A DNA stretch of 59,015 nt from a virus. The position numbers and the translations under genes are program-made. Under the pieces are notes generated by a model. It was given only the letters and a program-made list of their open reading frames with translations, had not been told where the DNA came from and searched no databases. The DNA is taken from positions 1 through 59,015 of the IMG/VR virus record IMGVR_UViG_3300032053_000084, one strand, 5' to 3'. Positions 8,116 to 16,972 of the stretch are shown piece by piece. Position 1 is the first letter of the stretch. Every line of letters starts with the position of its first letter.

Positions 8116-9470
8116 TGTCATTTATAAGAAGATATACCGTAGGAACCAATGTTACTATAACAGCGCCAGTAACGGCAGGCGGAACATATCAGTTTTATGA
8201 TTGGGAATATGATAACACACACCTTTCATATGATTTGGGTGCATTAATAACTACTGGGGTATTAAATAAATCATTAGATGCAAAATATTGGGGATTTGAG
8301 ATATTAAAAATTGGTGATTATGGATGGTATCCAAGACTCTCAGTGTATAATAATACAATATATATTATAGGAGAAGATTGGGTAGACGGTAATAGTTGTC
8401 AGTTTGTTTTATATAAAAGTACGGATAATGGAGATCATTGGACCAATTCTTTTGTAAATCCAGATAATAGTGATGTAATAACCGAACAACAAGAAATGAC
8501 AAGTGGTTCAATAAAAACCATTAGTGATGATATAATTTATTTATCGTATAATCATAAAGACATGTTATCAATAGTTAATCGTATGATATTGTTTACTAAA
8601 TCAATAAATGGTGGATCAACATGGTCAACACCAGTAATAGTAGAAGAAATGTCCCATCCTCAGGCAGTGAATTATGGATATACAAATATGTGTTGTCCAG
8701 ATGCAAATAATATTTTTATTTTTTATAATTATATTATGTATATAGTACCCTATTATTATTTTAAATTTGCTAAATCAATAGATGGTGGTGCTACTTGGGT
8801 AACATCAACCATTTATAATCCATCGTTTCTTGATAACGCATATATGGATAGTGATGCATATGATTCAAATCGTGTTGCGTGTGTTTTTCGTGAAGCCGTA
8901 GATAATTATACTGAACAATTAGTTGTAGAAATTACTACAGATGGGGGTTCTAATTTTACCAAAAAAATTATAGAAACAAGTCCATATGCATATATTGAAA
9001 CAGCACTTAGTTCAAGAATAAAATGGGTTGATTCAACCACGATATATATTGTGTCTAAAATGAACTCAGATCCATTATCTGAAATTGCATTTTATAAATC
9101 TACAAATAGCGGAGTAAATTGGACAAAAACAGTTATTTATTCATTTGATGAAAGTCTTGATAATAGTGATGATTGTATAGGACTTCATGTTGTTGATGCC
9201 AATACAATTTATGTTTTAAACAGTCTTGATCAATATGATGATAGTAGCAATAGTGGATTTGCAATTTATAAATCAATTAATGCAGGAGCAACATGGTCTA
9301 AGATTTATGAATATTATTTTTATGGTACTGAATATATGAGAAATAGAAGTGTTTCTGCTTGTGCTTTACATATTTCAGGAGATAAAATAATGTCATTTTT
9401 TTATGATTATAATTATAATACTGAGGGATATGATGCTATTTTATGGAAAAATTTTTATGTAGAACCATAA
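8115..9470 (+). CDS. Asp-box (BNR) beta-propeller protein
   Basis: 451 aa. At least six Asp-box motifs of the S-x-D-x-G-x-x-W type recur (STDNGDHW, SINGGSTW, SIDGGATW, STNSGVNW, SINAGATW and a variant TTDGGSNF), indicating a six-bladed sialidase-like beta-propeller. No arginine triad or FRIP motif of catalytic sialidases is evident, so glycan binding (adhesin, tail-associated or glycan-recognising) is as likely as hydrolysis. No signal peptide. Its start overlaps the aminotransferase stop, placing it in the glycan operon next to a NeuB-like gene. Confidence 0.75.
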   Translation: MSFIRRYTVGTNVTITAPVTAGGTYQFYDWEYDNTHLSYDLGALITTGVLNKSLDAKYWGFEILKIGDYGWYPRLSVYNNTIYIIGEDWVDGNSCQFVLYKSTDNGDHWTNSFVNPDNSDVITEQQEMTSGSIKTISDDIIYLSYNHKDMLSIVNRMILFTKSINGGSTWSTPVIVEEMSHPQAVNYGYTNMCCPDANNIFIFYNYIMYIVPYYYFKFAKSIDGGATWVTSTIYNPSFLDNAYMDSDAYDSNRVACVFREAVDNYTEQLVVEITTDGGSNFTKKIIETSPYAYIETALSSRIKWVDSTTIYIVSKMNSDPLSEIAFYKSTNSGVNWTKTVIYSFDESLDNSDDCIGLHVVDANTIYVLNSLDQYDDSSNSGFAIYKSINAGATWSKIYEYYFYGTEYMRNRSVSACALHISGDKIMSFFYDYNYNTEGYDAILWKNFYVEP

Positions 9471-9480
9471 GTTCGGAGGG

Positions 9481-9699
9481 ATGAAACTTATGCAAGTGTT
9501 AGTTAAACTTAAAGACGGAAGAGAAAAAAGATTAGATGTGAAATGGCCGGAAAAATTTGAAGAAGAATTACAATCCGTATATAATAGTCAATGGGAAAAA
9601 GAAATATCACGGATTCTTTGTGGTAGAATAATAGAAGAATTGTTATGGTGTAATATAACCTTTAAAAAAATAGAGTCAATAAATTTCGAGGAGGATTAA
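9481..9699 (+). CDS. Hypothetical 72-aa protein
   Basis: 72 aa, preceded by CGGAGGG. Mixed alpha/beta composition with no motif recognised. Overlaps the next start (TAATG), so it is probably translated together with the NeuB-like gene. Confidence 0.6.
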   Translation: MKLMQVLVKLKDGREKRLDVKWPEKFEEELQSVYNSQWEKEISRILCGRIIEELLWCNITFKKIESINFEED

Positions 9700-10523
9700 T
9701 GGACAAAATTGTTTTAGTCGGTGAGATAGGTATTAACGCAAACGGTGATGTGGAAATTGCTAAAAAATTAATAGATGTAGCAAAAATAGCAGACTTTGAT
9801 TATGTGAAATTTCAGAAAAGATCCATTGATCTTGTTTATACAGAAGAAGAATTGAATGCCCCAAGGGAATCAAAATGGGGTACTACATTCAGAGAACAAA
9901 AGGATGGCCTGGAATTTGATCATGGTCAATATAATGAAATAAGTAGACATTGTATGAGGAATAAAATGAAATGGTTCGCAAGCCCGTGGGATGTTGAATC
10001 AGTAAGATTCCTTGAAAATTTTGACCCGCCTTATATAAAGATACCTTCCCCTCTTATTACTAAAATGGAATTACTGGAAGAAATAAAAAATACAGGAATG
10101 TCAGTTATCGTATCTACTGGAATGTCAACAAAAAATGAAGTTGATAAATGTGTTGACTATCTTGGAGATCAGGTTGAATACATTCTTGCGTGTACAAGCA
10201 CTTACCCCACACCTATTCAAGAAATGAATATGAATTTTATTAAAACCCTTAAAGAAGAATATCCAGAATATAAAATCGGATTTAGTAATCACAATCCAGG
10301 TCTTACATTTTGTATTATCGCAGGTGCGCTTGGTGCTGAAATGATAGAACTTCATATAACACTTGATCGTGCTATGTATGGATCAGATCAGGCTGCGAGT
10401 GTAGAGCCCGAAGGTGTTATGAAAATTGCTAAATATGCGAGAAGTATTCAAGCAGGCATGGGGGATGGAAAATGGACAATATTTCCAGGAGAAATTTCTA
10501 TACGAAAAAAACTCCGAAGATAA
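9699..10523 (+). CDS. neuB: NeuB-like sialic/legionaminic-acid-type synthase
   Basis: 274 aa TIM-barrel synthase. NeuB landmarks are VGEIGINANGD, DYVKFQKR, MKWFASPWD, YIKIPSP, VIVSTGMST, LACTSTYPTP, IGFSNHN and ELHITLDR, then the SDQAAS-VEPEG segment. The enzyme family condenses phosphoenolpyruvate with N-acetyl-mannosamine-type sugars to nine-carbon acids. The usual C-terminal SAF (antifreeze-like) domain is missing, so the protein is about 70 residues short; related NeuB-like domains without SAF exist, and substrate may differ. Start follows GAGGAGG. Confidence 0.85.
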   Translation: MDKIVLVGEIGINANGDVEIAKKLIDVAKIADFDYVKFQKRSIDLVYTEEELNAPRESKWGTTFREQKDGLEFDHGQYNEISRHCMRNKMKWFASPWDVESVRFLENFDPPYIKIPSPLITKMELLEEIKNTGMSVIVSTGMSTKNEVDKCVDYLGDQVEYILACTSTYPTPIQEMNMNFIKTLKEEYPEYKIGFSNHNPGLTFCIIAGALGAEMIELHITLDRAMYGSDQAASVEPEGVMKIAKYARSIQAGMGDGKWTIFPGEISIRKKLRR

Positions 10524-10524
10524 T

Positions 10525-11397
10525 ATGAGTAGAAAAATTTTAAGTGGACCGTCAAGCTGTATTTCAGGTCTTGTTTTGAAAGCAAAATTGAATTTAGGAA
10601 TAGGCTCTCTTATTCTAATGAAGGCACAGTTAGATGAAGTAAGAGATAAATTAAAGTTATATGTATCCCCTAATTGGGAATTGATAAACAAGTATCGTAA
10701 TGGAAGTGAAGATTATAAAAATTTCATACGAGAATTCTTTAAAATTTTATTCCCACCACCTTATATTATAACCGAAGATCAAGATTATCATGAAAGAGAT
10801 TATTGGTTATTTACTCATTTTGACAACATTCCTTTTATAATTCCAAAATGGAAAATCTTCACTAAAATATTCTGTAATCCAAAAATGCATATTGATATAG
10901 ATGAAAAATTTATAGTTATAACAACTAAAGTTAGATTATTCAAACAATCTAATTATAATAAAATAAAACCCATTATACAAGATGTAATAAAGGAATTAAG
11001 TAATAAATATAAGATTGTAGTGATGGGTGAAAAGGTTGTAGAAATGAATGCTGAATATTTACAATTACAAAAAAAAGATCAAATATTTTCTATATATAAT
11101 GATATTATTGAGTGTGTACCGAAAAATAGAATAATAGATACAACATATGATGGTCTTGGTATTACATCTCCTATTTTAAGCAGACTGAAAGAAGACTGTA
11201 CAATTATGAAAAATGCTGTTCGAACAATATGTATCGGTACGGGAGGGAATTTCATATTAGCGTTATCTTGTGGTTCTCCATTTATTTTAAGGCAACCAAA
11301 TATAAAAGAACCTTTTACTGAAATAACATTTAAAAATGATAATGATTATGTTATGAGCAATATAGAAAGATTTATTCAGGTTGGTAAAAGATTGTGA
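10525..11397 (+). CDS. GT-B-like glycosyltransferase paralogue 3
   Basis: 290 aa from ATG 10525; a longer frame back to 10426 lies inside neuB and is rejected. Family landmarks: LGIGSLILMKAQLD, FIVITTKVRLF, IVVMGEKVV and IMKNAVRTICIGTGGNFILAL. Together with paralogue 4 it forms a second tandem pair after neuB. Ends in a 4-base overlap with the next gene, which starts with GTG. Confidence 0.6.
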   Translation: MSRKILSGPSSCISGLVLKAKLNLGIGSLILMKAQLDEVRDKLKLYVSPNWELINKYRNGSEDYKNFIREFFKILFPPPYIITEDQDYHERDYWLFTHFDNIPFIIPKWKIFTKIFCNPKMHIDIDEKFIVITTKVRLFKQSNYNKIKPIIQDVIKELSNKYKIVVMGEKVVEMNAEYLQLQKKDQIFSIYNDIIECVPKNRIIDTTYDGLGITSPILSRLKEDCTIMKNAVRTICIGTGGNFILALSCGSPFILRQPNIKEPFTEITFKNDNDYVMSNIERFIQVGKRL

Positions 11398-12380
11398 ATA
11401 AAATACCTAAAATAAAAGATTCTAACCAAAAATTTATTACTCCAAGAGAAGTTAAAAGAGAAATTACAATATATCCTCATTCTTTAAATATAAAACCTTG
11501 GTATAAAAAAGCTCTTCCGCAACCTGATTATGATTATGGTATTATACAGGCAAAATTAAATGCGGGGATTGGTGATCTTATTTACACTAAAGCAACACTC
11601 GATTCAATAAAACATAGGTTCAAAAGAATTATAGTTTCTGCTGATATGCATATGATTAGATTATATAGATCAAAAGAGTATGAGGATTTTGTATGGTATT
11701 TGTGTGAGCTTATGTTTTCGAAACCACCATACGAACTTACGAGAAATCAAAATCTCATAAATCGAAGTCAACATTCTTTATGGGAAGAAGATGGATTTTA
11801 TCCTGTAAGACCGAATAGAGAATATTTTTCAAAATTATTTTGTAGACCACTGAATGAAACATTTAGAAGAGATTATGTAGTAGTAACAACGAAAGTTAGA
11901 TGGTTCTCAAAAGTTAAATGGGAAGATACAAGAAATATTTTTTTCAATGCATTGAATACTATTTCATCAAAGTATGATATAATGATAATGGGTGAACAAA
12001 AGATAGAAGATACTTTAGAGTATAGGAAGATAAACAATAAAAGAAATGATGGTGGTGGTATATATACAATATATAAAGATTTGATAAAATATATAAACCC
12101 TGATGCCCTTATTGATAGAACAACACCATATATTTTGGTCAATCCCAGTATAAAACAATTTCATTATGATTGTTCTATTATGAATAAAGCACAAAAAGTA
12201 ATTTGTGTTGGTCATGGGGGAAATCATTGCCTTGCGCAATCCATATCAAACTGTATAACATTTCTTGATGATTTTAATAATTATACATTTATAGTAGAAC
12301 AAATGGTATATCCCAAAAACGATGATGATGCTGTAAGAGATATATATCTCTTAGATAAAATAATCAGAAAAATAAGATAG
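11394..12380 (+). CDS. GT-B-like glycosyltransferase paralogue 4
   Basis: 328 aa, GTG start inside a GTGA overlap. Longest of the four, with an additional N-terminal segment of about 30 residues. Landmarks: NAGIGDLIYTKATLD, YVVVTTKVRWF, IMIMGEQKI and IMNKAQKVICVGHGGNHCLAQ. The GHGGNH loop is the clearest GT-B-like feature in the set. Role inferred from this and the operon. Confidence 0.6.
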   Translation: MNKIPKIKDSNQKFITPREVKREITIYPHSLNIKPWYKKALPQPDYDYGIIQAKLNAGIGDLIYTKATLDSIKHRFKRIIVSADMHMIRLYRSKEYEDFVWYLCELMFSKPPYELTRNQNLINRSQHSLWEEDGFYPVRPNREYFSKLFCRPLNETFRRDYVVVTTKVRWFSKVKWEDTRNIFFNALNTISSKYDIMIMGEQKIEDTLEYRKINNKRNDGGGIYTIYKDLIKYINPDALIDRTTPYILVNPSIKQFHYDCSIMNKAQKVICVGHGGNHCLAQSISNCITFLDDFNNYTFIVEQMVYPKNDDDAVRDIYLLDKIIRKIR

Positions 12381-12386
12381 GAAATT

Positions 12387-13619
12387 ATGATAAAAGAAAT
12401 TGATAAATGTAGAATTTGTGGTAACACTGAATTGGTTCCGGTATTAGATATAGGAGAACATACAATATCCGCAGTTTTTCCTAAAACAAAAGATGAAAAG
12501 GTTATTTGTGGGCCATTAAGACTTGTTAGATGTAAAGGAGATAAGAAGAATACTTGCGGTCTTGTTCAACTAAAACATATTTTTGATCCAATGGATGTAT
12601 TTGGATGTAATTATGGTTATAGATCAAAATTGAATAGGCCAGCGGTTTCTCATTTATATGATATAGTTTCTAAAATATATGAGACAATAGATATAAAAAA
12701 TAGAGATATTATTGTTGATTTAGGTAGCAATGACGGAACAATGCTCGGAGCATATAAAACTAATGGTAATATTCTTGTAGGTATTGATCCTATTGGAAAA
12801 AGATTGAAAGAAAATTATCCTACTGGTTCAGTAATTATCCCCGAATACTTTTCAGAAAAGGGCTTCATAAATCATTTTGGTAATAAAAAAGCAAAAGTTA
12901 TAACTTCTATTTCCATGTTCTCAAATATAAACAATCCAATGGAGACAGCACAACAAATTTATAATATCCTTGCCGATGATGGTATATGGGTTTTAGAAGA
13001 TAATTCAATAATGGATATGATATTTTCTAATTCATATGATAATGTCTGTCACGAACATACAGTATATTATAGTATAAGTCAAATCAATTGGATTGCGAAT
13101 AAAATTGGATTTAAAATTATTGATGTAACAGAAAGTAAGGCAAGTGGTGGATGTTTTTTAATTACTCTTTCTAAAAAGAATGGAAATGGAATGGATTTAT
13201 CCAAATTATTGAATTATTTTGAAAGACATTTATATTCTGATAAAATATATAGAGATTTTGAATGTAATGTAATAACTCAGAGAAAAATTCTGGTTGATCT
13301 TATAGTAAATAAAATAAATGATAAAGGAAAAATTGTTATAGGTTATGGAGCATCATCAAGAGGAAATACAATTCTTCAATATTGTAATTTTACTGAAAAA
13401 GATATACCTTTTATTGTAGAAATAAATGAGGAGAAAATTGGTTCTTTTATGCCACAAACACTTATTCCTATAATATCAGAAAAAGAAGTTGAAAATATTA
13501 ATCCAGATTATTTTTTAATTTTACCTTGGTATTTCAAGGATAATATAATTGAGAAAGAAAAAAAATCAGGTAGAGGACTAATAATTCCTTTACCAATTGT
13601 AAGTGTTATAGGGGGATAA
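12387..13619 (+). CDS. Sugar C-methyltransferase, three-domain type
   Basis: 410 aa with the architecture of TylC3/NovU-type sugar C-methyltransferases: N-terminal zinc-binding part (CRICG, then CKG and NTCG), a central SAM-binding Rossmann domain (IVDLGSNDGTML), and a C-terminal domain with GYGASSRGNT and the closing FLILPWYF. Such enzymes methylate a carbon of 4-keto-6-deoxy sugars bound to a nucleotide, which fits the product of the Gmd encoded upstream. Confident about family, less about the exact sugar. Confidence 0.88.
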   Translation: MIKEIDKCRICGNTELVPVLDIGEHTISAVFPKTKDEKVICGPLRLVRCKGDKKNTCGLVQLKHIFDPMDVFGCNYGYRSKLNRPAVSHLYDIVSKIYETIDIKNRDIIVDLGSNDGTMLGAYKTNGNILVGIDPIGKRLKENYPTGSVIIPEYFSEKGFINHFGNKKAKVITSISMFSNINNPMETAQQIYNILADDGIWVLEDNSIMDMIFSNSYDNVCHEHTVYYSISQINWIANKIGFKIIDVTESKASGGCFLITLSKKNGNGMDLSKLLNYFERHLYSDKIYRDFECNVITQRKILVDLIVNKINDKGKIVIGYGASSRGNTILQYCNFTEKDIPFIVEINEEKIGSFMPQTLIPIISEKEVENINPDYFLILPWYFKDNIIEKEKKSGRGLIIPLPIVSVIGG

Positions 13620-13620
13620 T

Positions 13621-13920
13621 ATGGCAGAAACATTGGGTATGTTGATGGATCGTTTAGGTGTCGCAAATTTAAAAATGTGGCAGTGTCAAGAAGTCTTATA
13701 TGAAATTCGAAGATTTACATTTGAAGAGTTTATGACAAAGTATTATTCAGAAGATGGTATGAAAATCCTTTTTGATATATTCAAGAAAGCGTGTGATCTG
13801 AATTATCAGCGCAATCAATTGATTGATGAAATAGATAAAACCGTTGTTACTATGATAAAAGATGGAGTAGATAAAAAAGACTTGGATAAATATATTCAAT
13901 TGAAACATAAAACCTATTAG
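13621..13920 (+). CDS. Conserved-looking phage protein, 99 aa
   Basis: 99 aa, helical, opening with ETLGMLMDRLGVANLKMW. I recognise this as a type of small phage protein of unknown function, often found next to sugar or HAD genes. A GGGGGA ribosome binding site overlaps the end of the methyltransferase gene. Confidence 0.6.
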   Translation: MAETLGMLMDRLGVANLKMWQCQEVLYEIRRFTFEEFMTKYYSEDGMKILFDIFKKACDLNYQRNQLIDEIDKTVVTMIKDGVDKKDLDKYIQLKHKTY

Positions 13921-13931
13921 GAGAAAATGTT

Positions 13932-14348
13932 ATGTGTGGATATGATGAATGGAAGAAAGAAAATAAAACTAAACTCAAAAGGAAAATGGTTATTTATGTA
14001 GATGTGGATGAAACGGTAGCAATCACCCCTGAAAATAGAGATTATAATCAATCTATACCAAATAAAGAAATGATTTCAAACATCAATAGATTGGCTCATA
14101 TGGGCCATGAAATTCACTATTATACCGCAAGGGGATCAGGGTCCGGTAAGGATTGGTTCAATGTTACATATGATCAATTGGTTTATTGGGGTTGTAAATT
14201 TTTTGGCTTAACAATGGGAAAACCGATGTATGATTTTATTATAGATGATCGTTCTTTACGACCAGAAGAAACAGAATGGTTGATCAAAACAACACAAAAA
14301 ATGATGTGCGATGAAATTGATGCGGATATTGATGCGGAGATTATATAA
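13932..14348 (+). CDS. HAD-family phosphatase
   Basis: 138 aa. HAD motif I is IYVDVDETVA (DxDxT/V), motif II a Ser/Thr region in HYYTARGSGS, and a late acidic pair FIIDDRSLR serves as motif IV. The short length and no cap resemble polynucleotide-kinase-phosphatase or capsule-biosynthesis HAD proteins. In this operon dephosphorylation of a sugar phosphate is plausible. RBS TAGGAG. Overlaps the next gene by ATAATG. Confidence 0.75.
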   Translation: MCGYDEWKKENKTKLKRKMVIYVDVDETVAITPENRDYNQSIPNKEMISNINRLAHMGHEIHYYTARGSGSGKDWFNVTYDQLVYWGCKFFGLTMGKPMYDFIIDDRSLRPEETEWLIKTTQKMMCDEIDADIDAEII

Positions 14349-15235
14349 TGAAAATTGTTCCAAAAGTAATAAATGGGATGAAATTGTTTTTAGTTGAAGG
14401 CTGGCCCGGTATTCATTCTGAACTTATACAATGGAATGGTAAGGATGGGGAAGAGCCTCGCGAGCCGGAATTCATGTATGTTTTCAAGAAAGAACTTCCG
14501 GTAGATGGTATCATTATAGACCTTGGAGCAAACATTGGATACAATACCCTTTCAGCATCAAAACTTATAAAAGAAAAAAATGGTAAGGGAAGAATATATT
14601 CTATTGAACCGGATTCACGAAATATAGAACTTCTCGAAAGGGCTGTCAAGGAAAATAAGTGTGAGGATATAGTTTCTATACATCGTTGTGCTATCTATAA
14701 CAAAACTGGAAGAAAAGCGTTACATTTATCCAATCAAACAAATTTGAATAGTCTTATAAAAACAGAAAATACTATACAAACAATTGAAGTAGAAACATTT
14801 ACCTTAGAAGATTTTATGAGCGGAAAAGGATATCCGAATTTTATCAAAATGGATGTTGAAGGAGCAGAAGTAGAAGTCCTGGAAGGCGGTATGAAATTAT
14901 TTGAGAATAATTTTCCGTGTGGTATATTGATGGAAACACACCAAAAGATGTATACACCACAAAGAAACTTATCAAAACAATTGAAAAAATTGGTAGAAAA
15001 TGGGTTCAATATAAAAACAGTTATGAGCGCAGGGGTAGCAATACCCGATGTATTCAAAAAATATAAATATTATCCATCAATGATTTTTAATTCTGGTATA
15101 TTCAGCAGAGGATTATATAATGATATATCAAATGAACACGCTATTGAATTTGCTTCTAATATAATATATCAAAAAACTTCAACAGGTCATATTTCCCCGA
15201 AAGTGGTAAGAAGTATTTTGATTGAGAGAAAATAA
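14348..15235 (+). CDS. FkbM-family SAM methyltransferase
   Basis: 295 aa. IIDLGANIGYNTLSASK is the SAM-binding motif I; YSIEPDSRNIELL follows, and FIKMDVEGAEVEVLEGG is the characteristic FkbM signature. FkbM proteins O-methylate sugars or polyketides. Third methyltransferase of the plus-strand island; probably caps or decorates a glycan made with the neighbouring enzymes. Confidence 0.88.
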   Translation: MKIVPKVINGMKLFLVEGWPGIHSELIQWNGKDGEEPREPEFMYVFKKELPVDGIIIDLGANIGYNTLSASKLIKEKNGKGRIYSIEPDSRNIELLERAVKENKCEDIVSIHRCAIYNKTGRKALHLSNQTNLNSLIKTENTIQTIEVETFTLEDFMSGKGYPNFIKMDVEGAEVEVLEGGMKLFENNFPCGILMETHQKMYTPQRNLSKQLKKLVENGFNIKTVMSAGVAIPDVFKKYKYYPSMIFNSGIFSRGLYNDISNEHAIEFASNIIYQKTSTGHISPKVVRSILIERK

Positions 15236-15541
15236 ATGCCAGAAAATTTTGATGATATACTTGAACCTGATATTCCAGAAACCGATGATGATTCTGAAAT
15301 TGAATTTGATGATGATATATCGTTAGAAGAGATTATCAAAGAAGTTATAGAACTTTTAGAAGAATATAAAAATGATAATGATGCTTGGGAAATTGTTGAT
15401 GACGAAGATGAAGACGAAGATGAGGATGAGGATGAGGATGAGGATGATAAAAAATGGGACTCTAAAGAAGTAGAAGATTATTTATGGAAACGGAAAGAAA
15501 GATGGAAAAAAGAAGATGAAGATGAAGCAAACGGATGCTAA
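15236..15541 (+). CDS. Highly acidic 101-aa protein
   Basis: 101 aa, dominated by Asp and Glu, with an uninterrupted D/E run around residues 55-72 encoded by a GATGAG/GATGAA simple repeat. It starts right after the FkbM stop. It opens with ENFDDILEP, echoing the MFDDI start of other small proteins here. Such acidic phage proteins can mimic DNA or bind basic proteins; no function is shown. Confidence 0.6.
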   Translation: MPENFDDILEPDIPETDDDSEIEFDDDISLEEIIKEVIELLEEYKNDNDAWEIVDDEDEDEDEDEDEDEDDKKWDSKEVEDYLWKRKERWKKEDEDEANGC

Positions 15542-15556
15542 AAAGGAGAAAATATA

Positions 15557-15805
15557 ATGTTTGATGATATAATTAGTAAATCAGTAAAAGTTTGTGATAT
15601 TCTTCAAGAAGGAATGTATATCATCTATGTTGATAAAGATATTAGTATTCACCATAGAATGATTTTTGATGAAATCAAAAAAATAATTCTTGATACTGAA
15701 TGGTGGTTAGACCTAATTAATAAAGATACAATTATTCATACAAGAGTTTGGAAATATTATAAAGATGGTCAACATTTTATATATCCATTTTATAGGGGGT
15801 TATAA
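15557..15805 (+). CDS. MFDD-type small protein
   Basis: 82 aa beginning MFDDIISKS, the same opening as two minus-strand small proteins at 18.1-18.6 kb. The rest is a compact alpha/beta protein with no motif recognised. AAAGGAG lies upstream; the stop overlaps the next start. Confidence 0.6.
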   Translation: MFDDIISKSVKVCDILQEGMYIIYVDKDISIHHRMIFDEIKKIILDTEWWLDLINKDTIIHTRVWKYYKDGQHFIYPFYRGL

Positions 15806-16356
15806 TGCTTTGTATTGATATCGGTGGAGCTAAAAGATTTACAGAAACAATAATTCCCTGGAAAGTATTAGATTTGAAAGGAGAAGATTATAAATATGAT
15901 CTCAATTCAGGACAACCTTTTCCTCTTGAAGATAATAGTGTTGATAATTATTATACTTCTCATACTCTCGAACATATAGATATAAAAAATTTATTATTTG
16001 TATTCAAGGAAATTTGTAGAACATTGAAACAAAAAGGCTTGGTTCGTATAGTAGTGCCTAATTTTGAAATAGGTATGTTATGGTATCAGAATAGAAATAA
16101 ATTATTGTTTGATAAACTGGCACCGGGGGTTCCACATCATTATCCACCAACATATCTTGGTAGACTTACAGCGTGGATACTTACCCCTAACGATCACAAA
16201 GGGGCATTTGATAAAGAAACTCTTGAATGGTATTTGAATACAGCAGGATTTGTAAATATAAAGAAAATGAAATATGATTCTCATTCTGCTATATTTGAAG
16301 GAAAGGATTTTATCAGATATTCTATGTATTCTCTTTATTATGAAGCACAAAAATAG
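15805..16356 (+). CDS. SAM-dependent methyltransferase, class I
   Basis: 183 aa. A shortened Methyltransf_11-like protein: LCIDIGGAKRF at the N-terminus, then GQPFPLEDNSVDNYYTSHTLEHI (motif II/III region) and RTLKQKGLVRIVVPNFE. Similar proteins act on O-antigen or capsule sugars. Last gene of the plus-strand operon; its 3' end overlaps by 35 bases the convergent FkbM gene on the minus strand. Confidence 0.8.
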   Translation: MLCIDIGGAKRFTETIIPWKVLDLKGEDYKYDLNSGQPFPLEDNSVDNYYTSHTLEHIDIKNLLFVFKEICRTLKQKGLVRIVVPNFEIGMLWYQNRNKLLFDKLAPGVPHHYPPTYLGRLTAWILTPNDHKGAFDKETLEWYLNTAGFVNIKKMKYDSHSAIFEGKDFIRYSMYSLYYEAQK

Positions 16357-16972
16357 CGTTGTTATGATGTATTCCCGCTAATATATAAGAATAGGGTATA
16401 ATTTTTTCTTCAATATTATTCAATCCAATCCAAGGATATTCTATACATAATATCTTTGGTTTTGTAGGTAAAATTCCTTCTAACGCTTGTAATTCATGCC
16501 CCTCAACATCTAACACAAAAAGATCAATTCCTTTTCTTCTTATATCTTTACCTATAGATTTCCATAATGATGAAAATTTTATACATTGAACATCATATGT
16601 TTCAAATTTATAATTCAATCTTTTCAAATCAGCCAAATGTTCTTTTGTATGGGTCAAAGAACCATTTCCAAAAAATTCTAATTTATGATGTATTGGATAT
16701 AAAAATGATGCTTTTTCTTCTTTATCTGAAAGAGCAAAATTAGAATTGAAACATTTAGGTCTATTTTCTACAAGGCGAGTATACATTTTTGGGACAGGTT
16801 CAATATTGATACCTGTCCATCCAAGAGTTTCTTCAAAAAATTTACAGGAAGAATCAATAACACCTTCCCCCGCACCACATTCAACAAAAAAACCGTCTCG
16901 TTTATTATTGATAAAATTATCGTTCAAATAACTATCAATCCCTTTTTGTCCGTAGTATTTGTGTTTTTCCAT
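16322..16972 (-). CDS. FkbM-family SAM methyltransferase
   Basis: 216 aa. FFVECGAGEGVIDSSCKFFEE is motif I, GINIEPVP the acidic loop, and IDLFVLDVEGHELQALEG the FkbM signature. It is a different subgroup from the plus-strand FkbM protein. Last gene of the minus-strand operon led by the promoter at 18.4 kb. Converges on, and overlaps by 35 bases, the plus-strand methyltransferase, so a transcription collision point is expected here. Confidence 0.88.
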   Translation of the reverse strand: MEKHKYYGQKGIDSYLNDNFINNKRDGFFVECGAGEGVIDSSCKFFEETLGWTGINIEPVPKMYTRLVENRPKCFNSNFALSDKEEKASFLYPIHHKLEFFGNGSLTHTKEHLADLKRLNYKFETYDVQCIKFSSLWKSIGKDIRRKGIDLFVLDVEGHELQALEGILPTKPKILCIEYPWIGLNNIEEKIIPYSYILAGIHHNNAIFVLHNKENT

